From Balneolaceae bacterium UBA3186 (GTDB taxonomy: Bacteria; Bacteroidota; Rhodothermia; Balneolales; Balneolaceae): a stretch of DNA of 54,156 bases. Numbering within the stretch: the first letter of the stretch is position 1; every line of letters begins with the position of its first letter. The translations under genes were made by a program, and so were the position numbers. The stretch spans positions 245,949-300,104 of the forward strand of contig DEXK01000012.1 in the NCBI GenBank assembly GCA_002364085.1, read 5' to 3'. Of this stretch, positions 44,367 through 53,249 are shown piece by piece. The notes under the pieces were generated by a model. That model was given only the letters and a program-made list of their open reading frames with translations. It was not told where the DNA came from and made no database searches.

Positions 44367-45449
44367 CTACTTGATCAACAGCATTTTTCTTGTCAAAACT
44401 GATGATTCCGTTTTAAGACGGTAAAAGTATACCCCAGAGCTAAGACTTGATGCTTCAAATGTTACCCTGTTCTCTCCGCTTGCAGCCGCTCCATTATGGA
44501 GTAAAGCAACCCGTCTCCCTAATTGATCGAAAACAGAAAGTGTAACGTTTTGTGCTTTCTTTAAACGATAACTAATAACCGTACTTGGGTTAAACGGATT
44601 CGGATAGTTCTGGTTCAGGGTAATAACATCAGGAGAACTTAAAATACTTTCTTCATTTGATACCGGCATGCCACCAAAAAACGCTCGGCGAACAAGAGTT
44701 GTATCATGAATAAAAGGGTTTCTGTTTCCTTGAACATTTTCTATTCCAACACTACGAGCAACTTCAGTTTCATCAACCGGGTCAGCATCATGCCATGTCA
44801 GCAAAACATCTTTCATGCTGTTAAAGAAAGCTTCATTATCAGTTCCATCATTTACAATGCTTGAATTATCCTGATAAATAGCCCAAAAGTAGAACATAGC
44901 TCTTGCTACATTTCCTTTGTGATCTTCTCTAGGCTCAAATGAAGTGTTGTTAAGCAACTCACTATACTCGTCAATATTTGATGTTGGGATAGAAGTTTGA
45001 TTTGAGTTTTCCCTATACCACTTAGACGTATTTTGATCTGGTATTTCATCAAACTTGAAGTTATTTCTTGCTCCATTGGCATCAACTCTGGTCGGGTAAA
45101 GATGATGAATATCAGCTCTCATAGGGGCATCGCTGTCAAAGAAGCTTTGTGGCCAAGTGTGTTCCGTGTTAAAATCACTTGCTGCCTGATTTCCTTGTGC
45201 GTCTTGCCGATCTGTAAACGTGATTGTATATCCTGTATAAACACAGGATATTTCATTCCCATTCTTTTTATCAATTTGCTCAAACATTGCATCTCGAGCA
45301 GAGTTGTAGGATCGCGGATTAGTAACCGAATAATTCAATTGAAGTGAATCAATAAGTTCGTTTCCGGTTTTGCTCGGATGGATGTAATCGTTCTGCGCCG
45401 TTACCTGTAGCGCCCAAAGTGATAGGGCAAGTGCAATACAAAATCTCAT
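44367..45449 (-). CDS. Secreted endonuclease I with T9SS-type sorting domain
   Basis: The 360-residue protein has a signal peptide (1-18, LQVTA), a nuclease domain of the endonuclease I family (about 25-255) and a C-terminal sorting domain (about 275-360). The nuclease shows SYNSARDAMFEQID, DFNTEHTWPQSFF and MRADIHHLYPTRVDANGARN, the last two holding the catalytic histidines and metal Asn. The C-terminus begins NYPNPFNPSTVISY and ends SGVYFYRLKT then RKMLLIK, as in type IX secretion substrates. It should degrade extracellular DNA. It lies 15 bases after enolase and 38-53 before recF. Confidence 0.92.
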   Translation of the reverse strand: MRFCIALALSLWALQVTAQNDYIHPSKTGNELIDSLQLNYSVTNPRSYNSARDAMFEQIDKKNGNEISCVYTGYTITFTDRQDAQGNQAASDFNTEHTWPQSFFDSDAPMRADIHHLYPTRVDANGARNNFKFDEIPDQNTSKWYRENSNQTSIPTSNIDEYSELLNNTSFEPREDHKGNVARAMFYFWAIYQDNSSIVNDGTDNEAFFNSMKDVLLTWHDADPVDETEVARSVGIENVQGNRNPFIHDTTLVRRAFFGGMPVSNEESILSSPDVITLNQNYPNPFNPSTVISYRLKKAQNVTLSVFDQLGRRVALLHNGAAASGENRVTFEASSLSSGVYFYRLKTESSVLTRKMLLIK

Positions 45450-45464
45450 AGCGTTTCTTATTAT

Positions 45465-46751
45465 TTAAAACCCAAAAGTATCGTGCCCCATATAGATGGC
45501 ATTTTCACCTAGTTCTTCTTCAATACGAAGAAGCTGGTTATACTTAGCTATTCTATCGGTACGGCTCATTGATCCTGTTTTAATTTGGCCTGCATTTGTA
45601 GCAACTGCTAAATCAGCGATGGTTACATCTTCTGTTTCTCCAGAGCGATGAGAAATAACAGCTGTGTAGCTATTTTTATGAGCCATTTCAATGGCGTCCA
45701 ACGTTTCCGTTAAAGTACCAATCTGATTTACTTTAATAAGAATAGAATTGGCAATGCCGTTTTCGATTCCATGTGCCAAACGTTCTGTATTAGTAACAAA
45801 AAGATCATCTCCAACTAATTGTACTTTGTCTCCAACAGAATCAGTAAGCTTTTTCCATGCGTCCCAATCATTCTCAGCCATCCCGTCTTCAATTGAAATA
45901 ATAGGATATTTTTCTACCCAGTTTGTCCAAAACTCAACCATTGCGTCGGTATCTTTGGTGGAACCATCGCTCCATTTAAATTCATAAAGCCCGGTTTCAG
46001 AGTTGAAGAATTCAGATGATGCCGGGTCTAGGGCAATAAGGATATCGTCCTCCGGAATATAACCCGCTTTTTCTATCGCCATCAATATTACTTCAATAGC
46101 TTCTTCATTAGACTTTAAATTAGGAGCGAATCCACCTTCATCTCCTACTGCAGTACTATAGTTCTTTTCGCTAAGCACTTTCTTAAGATTATGAAAAATC
46201 TCCGCGCCCATTTGAAGGGCATGGCTAAAAGATTCCGCTCCTGCAGGCATTACCATGAATTCCTGAAGATCTACACTATTATCAGCATGCGATCCACCAT
46301 TAATAATATTCATCATTGGTACAGGCATTACCTTTGCATTTACACCTCCGACATATCTCCATAGTGGCATTCCAAGATCGCTTGATGCCGCTTTTGCACA
46401 CGCTAATGAAACACCAAGTATTGCATTAGCACCTAATTTATTTTTATTCGCTGTTCCGTCAATCTCTAGCAAAAGCCTGTCCAGAGCTAACTGATCATAA
46501 ATTGGCAGACCTATGAGTTCATCTGCAATGATTCCGTTCACATTTTCAACGGCTTGCTGAACACCTTTTCCTAAAAAATAATCTTTATCACCATCTCTAA
46601 GTTCTACAGCCTCATGTTCCCCTGTTGAAGCACCTGATGGCACTGCAGCTCTTCCCATTGCTCCACTGGAAAGAATTACATCAACCTCAACGGTTGGGTT
46701 TCCCCGTGAATCTATAATTTGACGTGCTACTAGATCTTCGATAAAGCTCAT
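45465..46751 (-). CDS. eno: Enolase
   Basis: Converts 2-phosphoglycerate to phosphoenolpyruvate. The 428 residues show the family from end to end: ARQIIDSRGNPTVEVDV, GASTGEHEAVELRDGD, GGSHADNSVDLQEFM, VGDEGGFAPNLKSNEEA, SIEDGMAENDWDAW, VGDDLFVTN (metal ligands), ILIKVNQIGTLTET and SHRSGETEDVTIADLAV. It is the first gene of a long minus-strand run toward recF and ybbR. The 117-base upstream region to the divergent HAD gene presumably holds promoters for both. Confidence 0.97.
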   Translation of the reverse strand: MSFIEDLVARQIIDSRGNPTVEVDVILSSGAMGRAAVPSGASTGEHEAVELRDGDKDYFLGKGVQQAVENVNGIIADELIGLPIYDQLALDRLLLEIDGTANKNKLGANAILGVSLACAKAASSDLGMPLWRYVGGVNAKVMPVPMMNIINGGSHADNSVDLQEFMVMPAGAESFSHALQMGAEIFHNLKKVLSEKNYSTAVGDEGGFAPNLKSNEEAIEVILMAIEKAGYIPEDDILIALDPASSEFFNSETGLYEFKWSDGSTKDTDAMVEFWTNWVEKYPIISIEDGMAENDWDAWKKLTDSVGDKVQLVGDDLFVTNTERLAHGIENGIANSILIKVNQIGTLTETLDAIEMAHKNSYTAVISHRSGETEDVTIADLAVATNAGQIKTGSMSRTDRIAKYNQLLRIEEELGENAIYMGHDTFGF

Positions 46752-46868
46752 TTACAATCTCCAATTGGATTAAATTTATTTTTATAAAGGTACCATGTTT
46801 TAATATGTTCTTAAAGCCCTTTTATTGAAGACTTCTTAACTTAACGATTAAATAATTTTACTAGCACC

Positions 46869-47558
46869 TTGAACATAAAACATCCGTGGGTCATCCTTTT
46901 TGATATTGATGGCACCTTACTTACCGTAGACAGAAAATTTAATCGCCCTCTCATAAGAAGTATTCTTAATGACTTAAATATCAATTATCCTGACATGGAA
47001 AAAGAGGGATTTTCCGGGAGAACCGATCATGATATTCTAAGTTCTTTTCTGATACATCATGATTTTGATGAGAATCTTTATCAAGAGTTAAAATCGGAAT
47101 ATTTAAAGAGAACAGATGAAGAAATGTGTTCAGAGCATGTTATCAGACATAAATATGTTGATGAAGCCATTTCTTTTTTTGATGAAATGAACGCGCATGT
47201 AGGGTTGCTTACCGGTAATTATCCCTCGGCGGCAAAAGCTAAACTGAAAGTCGCTGACATCCATTACGATTTTAAGTTTGGCGCATACGGTGAGTTTAAT
47301 AAAGACCGAAATCAATTACCTTTGATCGCATTACGCAAAGTAGAAAATGACCTCGGTATTGCTCCCGATCCTTCAAAGTTTATTATAATAGGGGATACGC
47401 CTAGAGATGTGGAATGTGCTAAATTCGCAGGAATGAAATGCGTTGCAGTTACAACAGGCAGATTTACAGAGAGCGAGTTAGCTCCTTTTAAGCCGGACTT
47501 AATTATATCGGATCTGTCCCAACCAGAAAATTGGTTTCGGGAAATTTCAGAGAGTTAG
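46869..47558 (+). CDS. HAD-family phosphatase, phosphoglycolate phosphatase-like
   Basis: This starts with TTG 46869, right before the HAD motif I LFDIDGTLLTVDRK (nucleophile Asp12). Motif II is LLTGNY, and motifs III-IV are LRKVENDL then IIIGDTPRDVECAKFAGMK. The cap is of the helical C1 type. The 229 residues fit phosphoglycolate phosphatase/beta-phosphoglucomutase-like members, and the exact substrate cannot be told. Its last four bases overlap the convergent gene that ends at 47555. Confidence 0.88.
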   Translation: MNIKHPWVILFDIDGTLLTVDRKFNRPLIRSILNDLNINYPDMEKEGFSGRTDHDILSSFLIHHDFDENLYQELKSEYLKRTDEEMCSEHVIRHKYVDEAISFFDEMNAHVGLLTGNYPSAAKAKLKVADIHYDFKFGAYGEFNKDRNQLPLIALRKVENDLGIAPDPSKFIIIGDTPRDVECAKFAGMKCVAVTTGRFTESELAPFKPDLIISDLSQPENWFREISES

Positions 47559-48364
47559 TCCCACATCCAGCCAAATACAAAAGAGATCTGAGCTGAACCA
47601 TAGAATTTTTTGGGAGCATAGTTGTTCGTTATTTGCAACTCACCATTTTCGTATCTTGGATTCCCTGTATCGTCAAGCTGAGGTTGTGAGGGTTCAAGTA
47701 TCTGAAGTCCTTGGTCGAAATAATAAAAATTATACCCAAACATAAAGCTCTGCAGGTTTGCAAAATTTGCATTAAAGTCGATGCCTATTTCTGCGCTTCC
47801 GGTAAGCCCAAGGTGCCAGTCTCCATCGCTCCAACCCGTCAATATATCATTGGGTCTTTCAAAAGTATCGTAAGCTTGAGGGTTGTTTTCCCGGAATCCA
47901 TTTCTATTTCTGTCATTAAAATATGGGTATGAAAACGCAAACACCGGTCCTCCACTAAAACTTCCAAAGAATCTAAAATTATCTGACACCTCTTCTGCTA
48001 AAACTCTTTTTTTCATTCCTAATGTTATTGGAAATGAAACCACTCTTTTATATTTATTAGGAATTGTTTTTGTGCCAAAGAAGTAATCGATAAAAACTTG
48101 CTCTCTGGGATCTTTTAAGCCTGAAATCTTGAATGATAGATGAGCCTCTGTATATCTTGATAAAACTCTTCTGTATTGCCCTCCAACACCGAAGCCAAAA
48201 TCGTTTGCTCCAAAAATAAAACCAAAACCCGCTTTGTACCCTTCATCGTATAAGTTTTTTGGAACTTCTTTTTTCCTAATCTCAGGCTCTCCAAACTGTG
48301 CCAACACGGAAGAAGGCAAAAGTAATGCGAAAATCGCTAAGCTTAATAAAAATAACTTTTTCAT
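47555..48364 (-). CDS. Predicted outer-membrane protein, unknown family
   Basis: I start it at ATG 48364, giving a signal peptide (MKKLFLLSLAIFALLLPSSV, cleaved near VLAQ); the frame extends six codons upstream. The mature ~245 residues alternate glycine and aromatic residues (GYKAGFGFIFGANDFGFGVG, FMFGYNFYYFDQGLQ) and end in SAQISFVFGWMWD, typical of a small outer-membrane beta-barrel whose last strand ends in an aromatic/hydrophobic residue. No functional clue from neighbours; it stands alone. Confidence 0.75.
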   Translation of the reverse strand: MKKLFLLSLAIFALLLPSSVLAQFGEPEIRKKEVPKNLYDEGYKAGFGFIFGANDFGFGVGGQYRRVLSRYTEAHLSFKISGLKDPREQVFIDYFFGTKTIPNKYKRVVSFPITLGMKKRVLAEEVSDNFRFFGSFSGGPVFAFSYPYFNDRNRNGFRENNPQAYDTFERPNDILTGWSDGDWHLGLTGSAEIGIDFNANFANLQSFMFGYNFYYFDQGLQILEPSQPQLDDTGNPRYENGELQITNNYAPKKFYGSAQISFVFGWMWD

Positions 48365-48490
48365 ATCGTTAAAGTTTTGCATGGAAAGAAAGGTAACACA
48401 AATTCAACGAAAAATAACGCAATTTCTTATTGCCTTAAGTCAATAAGATGTTATTTTCAGCCAAAATTTAATTTGAAATAAATACTGAGT

Positions 48491-48889
48491 ATGAATTCAC
48501 ATACCACGTTTCTGGTTTTTGGCCCCGCTGCAACTTTGCGCAGAATGTCTGATAAAATGTTTAAAGAACACGCTCCAAAGTTTCTCTATGAGCACAGCAA
48601 AGAAGAAGATAAGGACAAGCTTTTTGTTGCCGTCTATGAAGAGTATGAAAAACAGATCAACTCAAGCGTTACATTAACTTGCATATTTGAGAGTACTCAA
48701 GATCATAACAAAATTGTTTTAAAAAAGACCGGCGGAAGAATGGGCTTCAGAGGCAGTTCGCTTTCTGAAGAAAGAAATGTAGAATCTAATGTTGTTGATT
48801 TTATCATAGATTTTGGAAAACGTTTTGGACTAACCGTACAGGAAGAGCAAGTTTCTGACACTCCTCCGGAAGAGAACGAAGAAGATTAA
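48491..48889 (+). CDS. Conserved hypothetical protein before prmC
   Basis: A 132-residue cytosolic protein, not recognised. It has an alpha/beta pattern (TFLVFGPAATLRRMSDKMF, LFVAVYEEYEKQINSSVTL, HNKIVLKKTGGRMGFRGSSL) and a very acidic tail (TPPEENEED). Its stop codon shares a base with the prmC start (TAATG), so the two are translationally coupled. Probably of housekeeping nature, with no catalytic motif visible. Confidence 0.7.
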   Translation: MNSHTTFLVFGPAATLRRMSDKMFKEHAPKFLYEHSKEEDKDKLFVAVYEEYEKQINSSVTLTCIFESTQDHNKIVLKKTGGRMGFRGSSLSEERNVESNVVDFIIDFGKRFGLTVQEEQVSDTPPEENEED

Positions 48890-49752
48890 TGCCAAACGCT
48901 CGTAGCGAGTGGACCGTTCTTTCCATGCTCAAATGGGCAACTTCTTATTTTGATGAGAAGGAAGTTAAATCGCCACGATTAAGCGTCGAGTGGCTCTTGG
49001 CCCATGTTCTGCAAATAAAGCGTCTTGATCTATATCTGAAATATGATCGCCCGCTATCAGCTGAAGAACTGGACGAACTAAGACCCTTAGTTAAAAGAAG
49101 AGCTAATCATGAGCCTCTTCAATATATAACCGGAGAAACGGAATTTTATAATTCTACTCTTAAAGTCAATCCCGATGTATTAATACCAAGACAAGAAACA
49201 GAACAAATGGTTCAGTTGATTTGTGATAATCACAAGACCACGGATGGACTTTCTGTTCTTGATATCGGTACCGGCTCCGGTTGTATCTCTATTGCACTAA
49301 AGAAAGAGTTCGAGTCCTGGGATGTAAATGGAATAGACATATCAGATGAAGCGCTGGTTCTTGCAAGAGAAAATGCTACGCTTAACAATGTTGAAATTCT
49401 ATTTGTAAAGCACGACCTGTTCAATTCCCAACCCTCTGCCTTCAGCTCTGCATTTGATATCATTGTATCCAATCCTCCATACATCCTCGCTGAAGAAGAG
49501 CCCGACTTGGATAAAGAGGTTAAAGACTTTGAGCCTCATCTGGCATTATTTTGCAATAACACTAGAGAAATGTTCGAAGCGATAGAACTTTTTTGCTCCA
49601 AAAACCTTAAAAAAAATGGAGTTGTATATCTTGAATTTCATGAGAACAATTCCGATGAAGTTGCGGAAGTTTTTTCTTCCCGAAATTGGACGGTTCAAAT
49701 AGTTAAAGATTTTGATGAAAAGGATCGCTTTTTAGTTGCCTCAAAAGAGTAA
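48889..49752 (+). CDS. prmC: Release-factor glutamine methyltransferase PrmC
   Basis: PrmC methylates the glutamine of the GGQ motif in RF1 and RF2. The 287 residues show the helical N-terminal domain (SPRLSVEWLLAHVLQIKRLD), the linker (EPLQYITGETEFY), SAM-binding VLDIGTGSGCISIAL and the catalytic NPPY (VSNPPYILAEEEPDLDKEV). Its start is fused to the upstream stop (TAATG). It is the last gene before the putative origin region; prfA, its usual neighbour, is absent here. Confidence 0.94.
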   Translation: MPNARSEWTVLSMLKWATSYFDEKEVKSPRLSVEWLLAHVLQIKRLDLYLKYDRPLSAEELDELRPLVKRRANHEPLQYITGETEFYNSTLKVNPDVLIPRQETEQMVQLICDNHKTTDGLSVLDIGTGSGCISIALKKEFESWDVNGIDISDEALVLARENATLNNVEILFVKHDLFNSQPSAFSSAFDIIVSNPPYILAEEEPDLDKEVKDFEPHLALFCNNTREMFEAIELFCSKNLKKNGVVYLEFHENNSDEVAEVFSSRNWTVQIVKDFDEKDRFLVASKE

Positions 49753-50108
49753 TTGAATTATGAAAGCGCTTTTATTTTCACAAAATTTAAAATGTGGAAA
49801 ACTTGTGGAAAAAAATATTAAGGTTTTTTCATCCCCCTCTTCAAGCGTCCATTTCTTTGTTACGGCATTGTTACGGTATGTCAAGTTAAAAATTAACATA
49901 TTCCCATAAATTTTATAACCTATTGCTACACAGTAAATTAAAGCTGTTTAATGATTGTGGATAACTTTTATAAGTTCGCGTTTATTGGGTTTGACTTGTG
50001 TTAAATAATTCTTCATTTTCAGTTCAGGATTTAAACAATTCAGCATTTTACTGCTGTGGATAACTAGCCTTTCTTTTTGGGTTAAAGGCAAAATTTTTTT
50101 TAGGAGAT
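49753..50108. other. oriC: Putative chromosomal origin / dnaA control region with DnaA boxes
   Basis: An AT-rich 356-base gap before dnaA. Two exact DnaA boxes (TGTGGATAA, the reverse of TTATCCACA) lie at 49956-49964 and 50055-50063. Two near matches TGTGGAAAA lie in tandem at 49793-49801 and 49804-49812, 11 bases apart. GTTACGG repeats at 49859-49865 and 49870-49876, also 11 bases apart. An AT-rich stretch (about 49885-49925) could be the unwinding element. Flanking genes mostly point away. It may be the replication origin, or only DnaA's self-regulatory region. Confidence 0.6.
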
Positions 50109-50120
50109 TTGGAATTGAGG

Positions 50121-51563
50121 ATGATATCTGCTGAGGAAGCATGGAACGAGTGCTTAGACATTATTAAGGACAACATAAGCTATCAAAAATTTAAGTCTTG
50201 GTTTGAGCCAATCAAACCAATTTCCCTTGCAGAAAACACCTTAACAATTCAGGTTCCAAGCCAGTTCTGGTACGAGTGGTTGGAAGAACATTATTATTCA
50301 ATGCTCCGCTCTACTCTCGCAAAAGTTTTAGGGCCTGATGGCAAGTTGGAATATTCTATTGTAATGGAGAAATCTGAGCACTTTGAGCATAACAGATCCA
50401 TAAGACTTCCTCAAAGACCGATGGGGCCCGTTGAACCCCAGGAAATGAGTGGCGGATATAAAGATTACTATCCTGAAAGAATAGAAAATCCTTTCGTAAT
50501 TCCCGGAATTAAGAAGACCAAGGTAGACTCTAACTTAAACAGCTCTTATGTCTTTGATCGTTTTATCGAAGGCGACTGTAACAGATTGGCTCGTTCCGCG
50601 GCAATGGCTATTGCTGATAATCCTGGAAGCAATTCTTTCAATCCTCTCTTTATATATGGCCCTACGGGTCTAGGAAAGACTCACTTGGCACAGAGCATTG
50701 GAAATAAGATCAAACAAAAGTTCGGTGACGAAAAATCCGTGCTTTATATTTCGTCTGAATCATTTACTAACGAATTTGTTCACGCCATTAGAAATAACCG
50801 GGCAAGTGAATTTTCTATGTTCTACCGAAATATTGATGTCCTTATCGTTGATGACATTCAATTTTTCAGCGGAAAAGAAAAGACCCAGGAAGAATTCTTC
50901 CATATTTTCAATGCCCTTCATCAGGATGGGAAACAAATTATTTTAAGTAGTGACCGCGCTCCAAAAGATGTTCCCGATATTGAAGAACGATTGATCTCAA
51001 GATTCGGGTGGGGATTAAGCGCCGACCTTCAAATGCCTGAGTATGAAACTCGTTACGCTATTCTGGAAAGAAAAGCTCAGGATAATGGTATAGAAATTGA
51101 CTCTGAGATCATTGAATTTATCGCTCATAATTTTAAATCAAATGTGAGAGACTTGGAAGGAGCGATCATTAAGTTACTAGCTCACGCTTCATTACAGAAC
51201 ATAGATGATATTGACCTGCCAATGGCTAAGCGTGTTCTGAAAGACATGGTAAAAGAATCCAACACGCAGATCTCTATCGAGTCTATTCAAAATTATGTGT
51301 GTGATTACTTCGGCATCGATACTAATAAAGTTCGGGAAAAAACCAGAAAGCAAGAAATTGTTGAGGCTCGACAAATTGCTATGTATTTCTCGAAGAAGTA
51401 TACTAAATCGAGCTTGAAAACCATCGGCCTTCATTTTGGTGGACGAGATCATTCTACAGTAATTCACGCAATTTCAACTGTGGAAGAAAGAGTAACTACC
51501 AGCCACAAGCACAAAAAAATGCTTGATGAACTACAGCAGCGTATCGAAGTTGCCAGCCTTTAA
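50121..51563 (+). CDS. dnaA: Chromosomal replication initiator DnaA
   Basis: DnaA binds DnaA boxes at the origin and opens DNA. Domain I is about residues 1-80 (AWNECLDIIKDNISYQKFKS), then a variable linker. Domain III is the AAA+ ATPase: YVFDRFIEGDCNRLA, Walker A GPTGLGKTH, Walker B DVLIVDDIQFFSGKEKT, sensor LISRFGWGL. Domain IV has the DNA-binding signature GGRDHSTVIHAIS. The frame opens with TTG 50109 and TTG 50115, but ATG 50121 is my choice; AGGAG at 50102-50106 could also serve TTG 50115. It is followed within 4 bases by folB. Confidence 0.97.
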   Translation: MISAEEAWNECLDIIKDNISYQKFKSWFEPIKPISLAENTLTIQVPSQFWYEWLEEHYYSMLRSTLAKVLGPDGKLEYSIVMEKSEHFEHNRSIRLPQRPMGPVEPQEMSGGYKDYYPERIENPFVIPGIKKTKVDSNLNSSYVFDRFIEGDCNRLARSAAMAIADNPGSNSFNPLFIYGPTGLGKTHLAQSIGNKIKQKFGDEKSVLYISSESFTNEFVHAIRNNRASEFSMFYRNIDVLIVDDIQFFSGKEKTQEEFFHIFNALHQDGKQIILSSDRAPKDVPDIEERLISRFGWGLSADLQMPEYETRYAILERKAQDNGIEIDSEIIEFIAHNFKSNVRDLEGAIIKLLAHASLQNIDDIDLPMAKRVLKDMVKESNTQISIESIQNYVCDYFGIDTNKVREKTRKQEIVEARQIAMYFSKKYTKSSLKTIGLHFGGRDHSTVIHAISTVEERVTTSHKHKKMLDELQQRIEVASL

Positions 51564-51566
51564 GCT

Positions 51567-51923
51567 ATGGATAAGCTCATAATAAAAGGGCTGAGATTTC
51601 ATGGTCTGCATGGTGTATTTGAGCAAGAAAAGATCACTGGCAATCTGTTTGAGGTTGACCTTGCTTTCACCCTGTCTCTACAAAAAGCCGGTGAAACAGA
51701 CGATCTTACTGAAACTGTTGATTATGCAAAAGCTCGTTCATTTGTAGAGGAAATAATAAAAAGCTCTCCAATGAATTTGATCGAAACAATTTCCCTAAAG
51801 ATAGGAGAGGCTCTTTTTCATGAATTTGAACCAGATCTCTTGGAGGTTAAAGTACGAAAACTAAATCCTCCCATGGATGGCGAAACGGAATACTCTGAGG
51901 TAACGATGCAATGGCCTCGGTAG
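51567..51923 (+). CDS. folB: Dihydroneopterin aldolase FolB
   Basis: Splits dihydroneopterin to 6-hydroxymethyl-dihydropterin in folate synthesis. The 118 residues show the T-fold motifs KGLRFHGLHGVFEQEK (catalytic Glu), TETVDYAKARSF, NLIETISLKIGE and the C-terminal lysine in KVRKLNPPM. It lies between dnaA (four bases before) and folK, which it overlaps by 13 bases, so the two folate genes are coupled and probably read from the dnaA message. Confidence 0.94.
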   Translation: MDKLIIKGLRFHGLHGVFEQEKITGNLFEVDLAFTLSLQKAGETDDLTETVDYAKARSFVEEIIKSSPMNLIETISLKIGEALFHEFEPDLLEVKVRKLNPPMDGETEYSEVTMQWPR

Positions 51924-52399
51924 TTATTGCTCTTGGTTCGAATCTTAATAATCCACATAAACAGCTGTGTATTGCCAAAGATTTTTTGGCAAAAATAAGC
52001 ACTTCTGAAGTTTTGGTTTCTTCCATTTATAAATCTGAACCTGTTGGCCCAAGCGAAAAAGATTTTTTCAATGCCATTATTAGAATAGAGACGACATTAA
52101 GTCCATCACAACTATTTAATCAGCTAAAGAATCAAGAGAAAACGCAAGGAAGACCGTCCCGTTATCCGAAGTGGACATCCCGAACCATTGATCTTGATAT
52201 TATTGCCTACGATGACTTGGTGCTTGAAACAGATAACCTTATTATTCCACATACTGAGTACAAAAACAGATTGTTTGTTCTGCTACCGCTAAAAGAGGTT
52301 TTGCCTGAATGGAGGGACAAATCGAATGCTCAGACAATTGAGGATATGATAAAAAAAGCTCCTCAAATCAGAATAGAAAAAACAAAGTTAGCCTGGTAG
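51911..52399 (+). CDS. folK: Hydroxymethyl-dihydropterin pyrophosphokinase FolK
   Basis: Transfers pyrophosphate from ATP to the FolB product. The 162 residues show IALGSNLNNPHKQL, SSIYKSEPVGPSEKDFFNAI, the ATP loop QGRPSRYPKWTSRTIDLDII with the DLDI metal aspartates, and IPHTEYKNRLFVLLPL. It overlaps folB by 13 bases and the next start follows its stop directly, so the folate and kinase genes form one tight unit. Confidence 0.95.
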   Translation: MASVVIALGSNLNNPHKQLCIAKDFLAKISTSEVLVSSIYKSEPVGPSEKDFFNAIIRIETTLSPSQLFNQLKNQEKTQGRPSRYPKWTSRTIDLDIIAYDDLVLETDNLIIPHTEYKNRLFVLLPLKEVLPEWRDKSNAQTIEDMIKKAPQIRIEKTKLAW

Positions 52400-53041
52400 A
52401 TGCCGAACCATTTTGATTTTATTGCTATTGAAGGAGTAATTGGAGCCGGAAAAACTTCATTAGCGCATTTAATTGCGGAAAGAAGAAATGCCAGAATAGT
52501 TCTGGAGGAGTTTGAAGATAATCCATTCCTTCCAAAATTTTATGAAGACAGAGAGCGGTATGCGTTTCAAACTCAGTTAGCTTTTTTAGCGAGCAGGTTT
52601 AAACAACAACAGAATATGATGAGCCAGGACTTATTCAGCCAGGTTACTATCTCTGATTATATTTTTGATAAAGACAGAATTTTCGCTCGTTTGAATCTGG
52701 ATCCTGATGAAATGGCTCTATATGACAGCATTTTTAATATAATGCAAGGGATTGCACCACAGCCTGATCTTATTATTTTTATACAATCTTCAGTAGACCG
52801 ATTGATGGAAAATATTAATCGTAGAGGCAGGGATTATGAACAGCATATTACCAGAGATTATTTAAAAGAACTGAATGATGCATACAATCATTTTTTCTAT
52901 CACTATAACAGATCTCCTTTGATTACCATAAATGCTACAGAAATAGATTTTGTTAATAACGAAGAGCACTTAAAATATATAGAACAACAAATTTTTGAGA
53001 TGCCGTTACATTCAAATACACACATTCATATAGCACCATAA
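52400..53041 (+). CDS. Deoxynucleoside kinase
   Basis: Phosphorylates deoxynucleosides for dNTP salvage. The 213 residues match the dNK/dGK-dCK family: P-loop IEGVIGAGKTSLAHLIAERR, base-contact stretch EFEDNPFLPKFY then ERYAFQTQLAFLASR, the DRIFA motif in DYIFDKDRIFARLN and the lid NINRRGRDYEQHI. Whether it prefers deoxyadenosine, deoxyguanosine or deoxycytidine cannot be read. It starts directly after the folK stop. Confidence 0.93.
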   Translation: MPNHFDFIAIEGVIGAGKTSLAHLIAERRNARIVLEEFEDNPFLPKFYEDRERYAFQTQLAFLASRFKQQQNMMSQDLFSQVTISDYIFDKDRIFARLNLDPDEMALYDSIFNIMQGIAPQPDLIIFIQSSVDRLMENINRRGRDYEQHITRDYLKELNDAYNHFFYHYNRSPLITINATEIDFVNNEEHLKYIEQQIFEMPLHSNTHIHIAP

Positions 53042-53043
53042 CC

Positions 53044-53244
53044 ATGCTTTGGAAGCTTTTACTAATTATAGGTTTTATACTTTTTTTAAGATACGTGAAC
53101 AGAATGTTCTTACCTTCAGGTAAGAAAACTAGTCAATTCAATCCATTTCAGGGATTTGGAAATACGCCGTCGAGCAATAAAAGAAAAAATATCGACCAGA
53201 TTGAAGACGCTGACTACGAAGACATAACCAATAAAGACAAATAA
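53044..53244 (+). CDS. DUF4834-like small membrane protein
   Basis: The 66-residue product has one N-terminal membrane helix (MLWKLLLIIGFILFLRYV) and a short cytosolic tail ending EDADYEDITNKDK. The helix plus acidic Asp/Tyr-rich end fits DUF4834 proteins of Bacteroidota, whose role is unknown. It is packed between the kinase and TPR genes with gaps of 2 and 5 bases. Confidence 0.75.
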   Translation: MLWKLLLIIGFILFLRYVNRMFLPSGKKTSQFNPFQGFGNTPSSNKRKNIDQIEDADYEDITNKDK

Positions 53245-53249
53245 TCTCC

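Noticed and set aside
51929..51947. tRNA-like TψC motif (GGTTCGAATC)
   Set aside because: It lies in the coding sequence of folK (LGSNL motif) and no acceptor or anticodon stem surrounds it.
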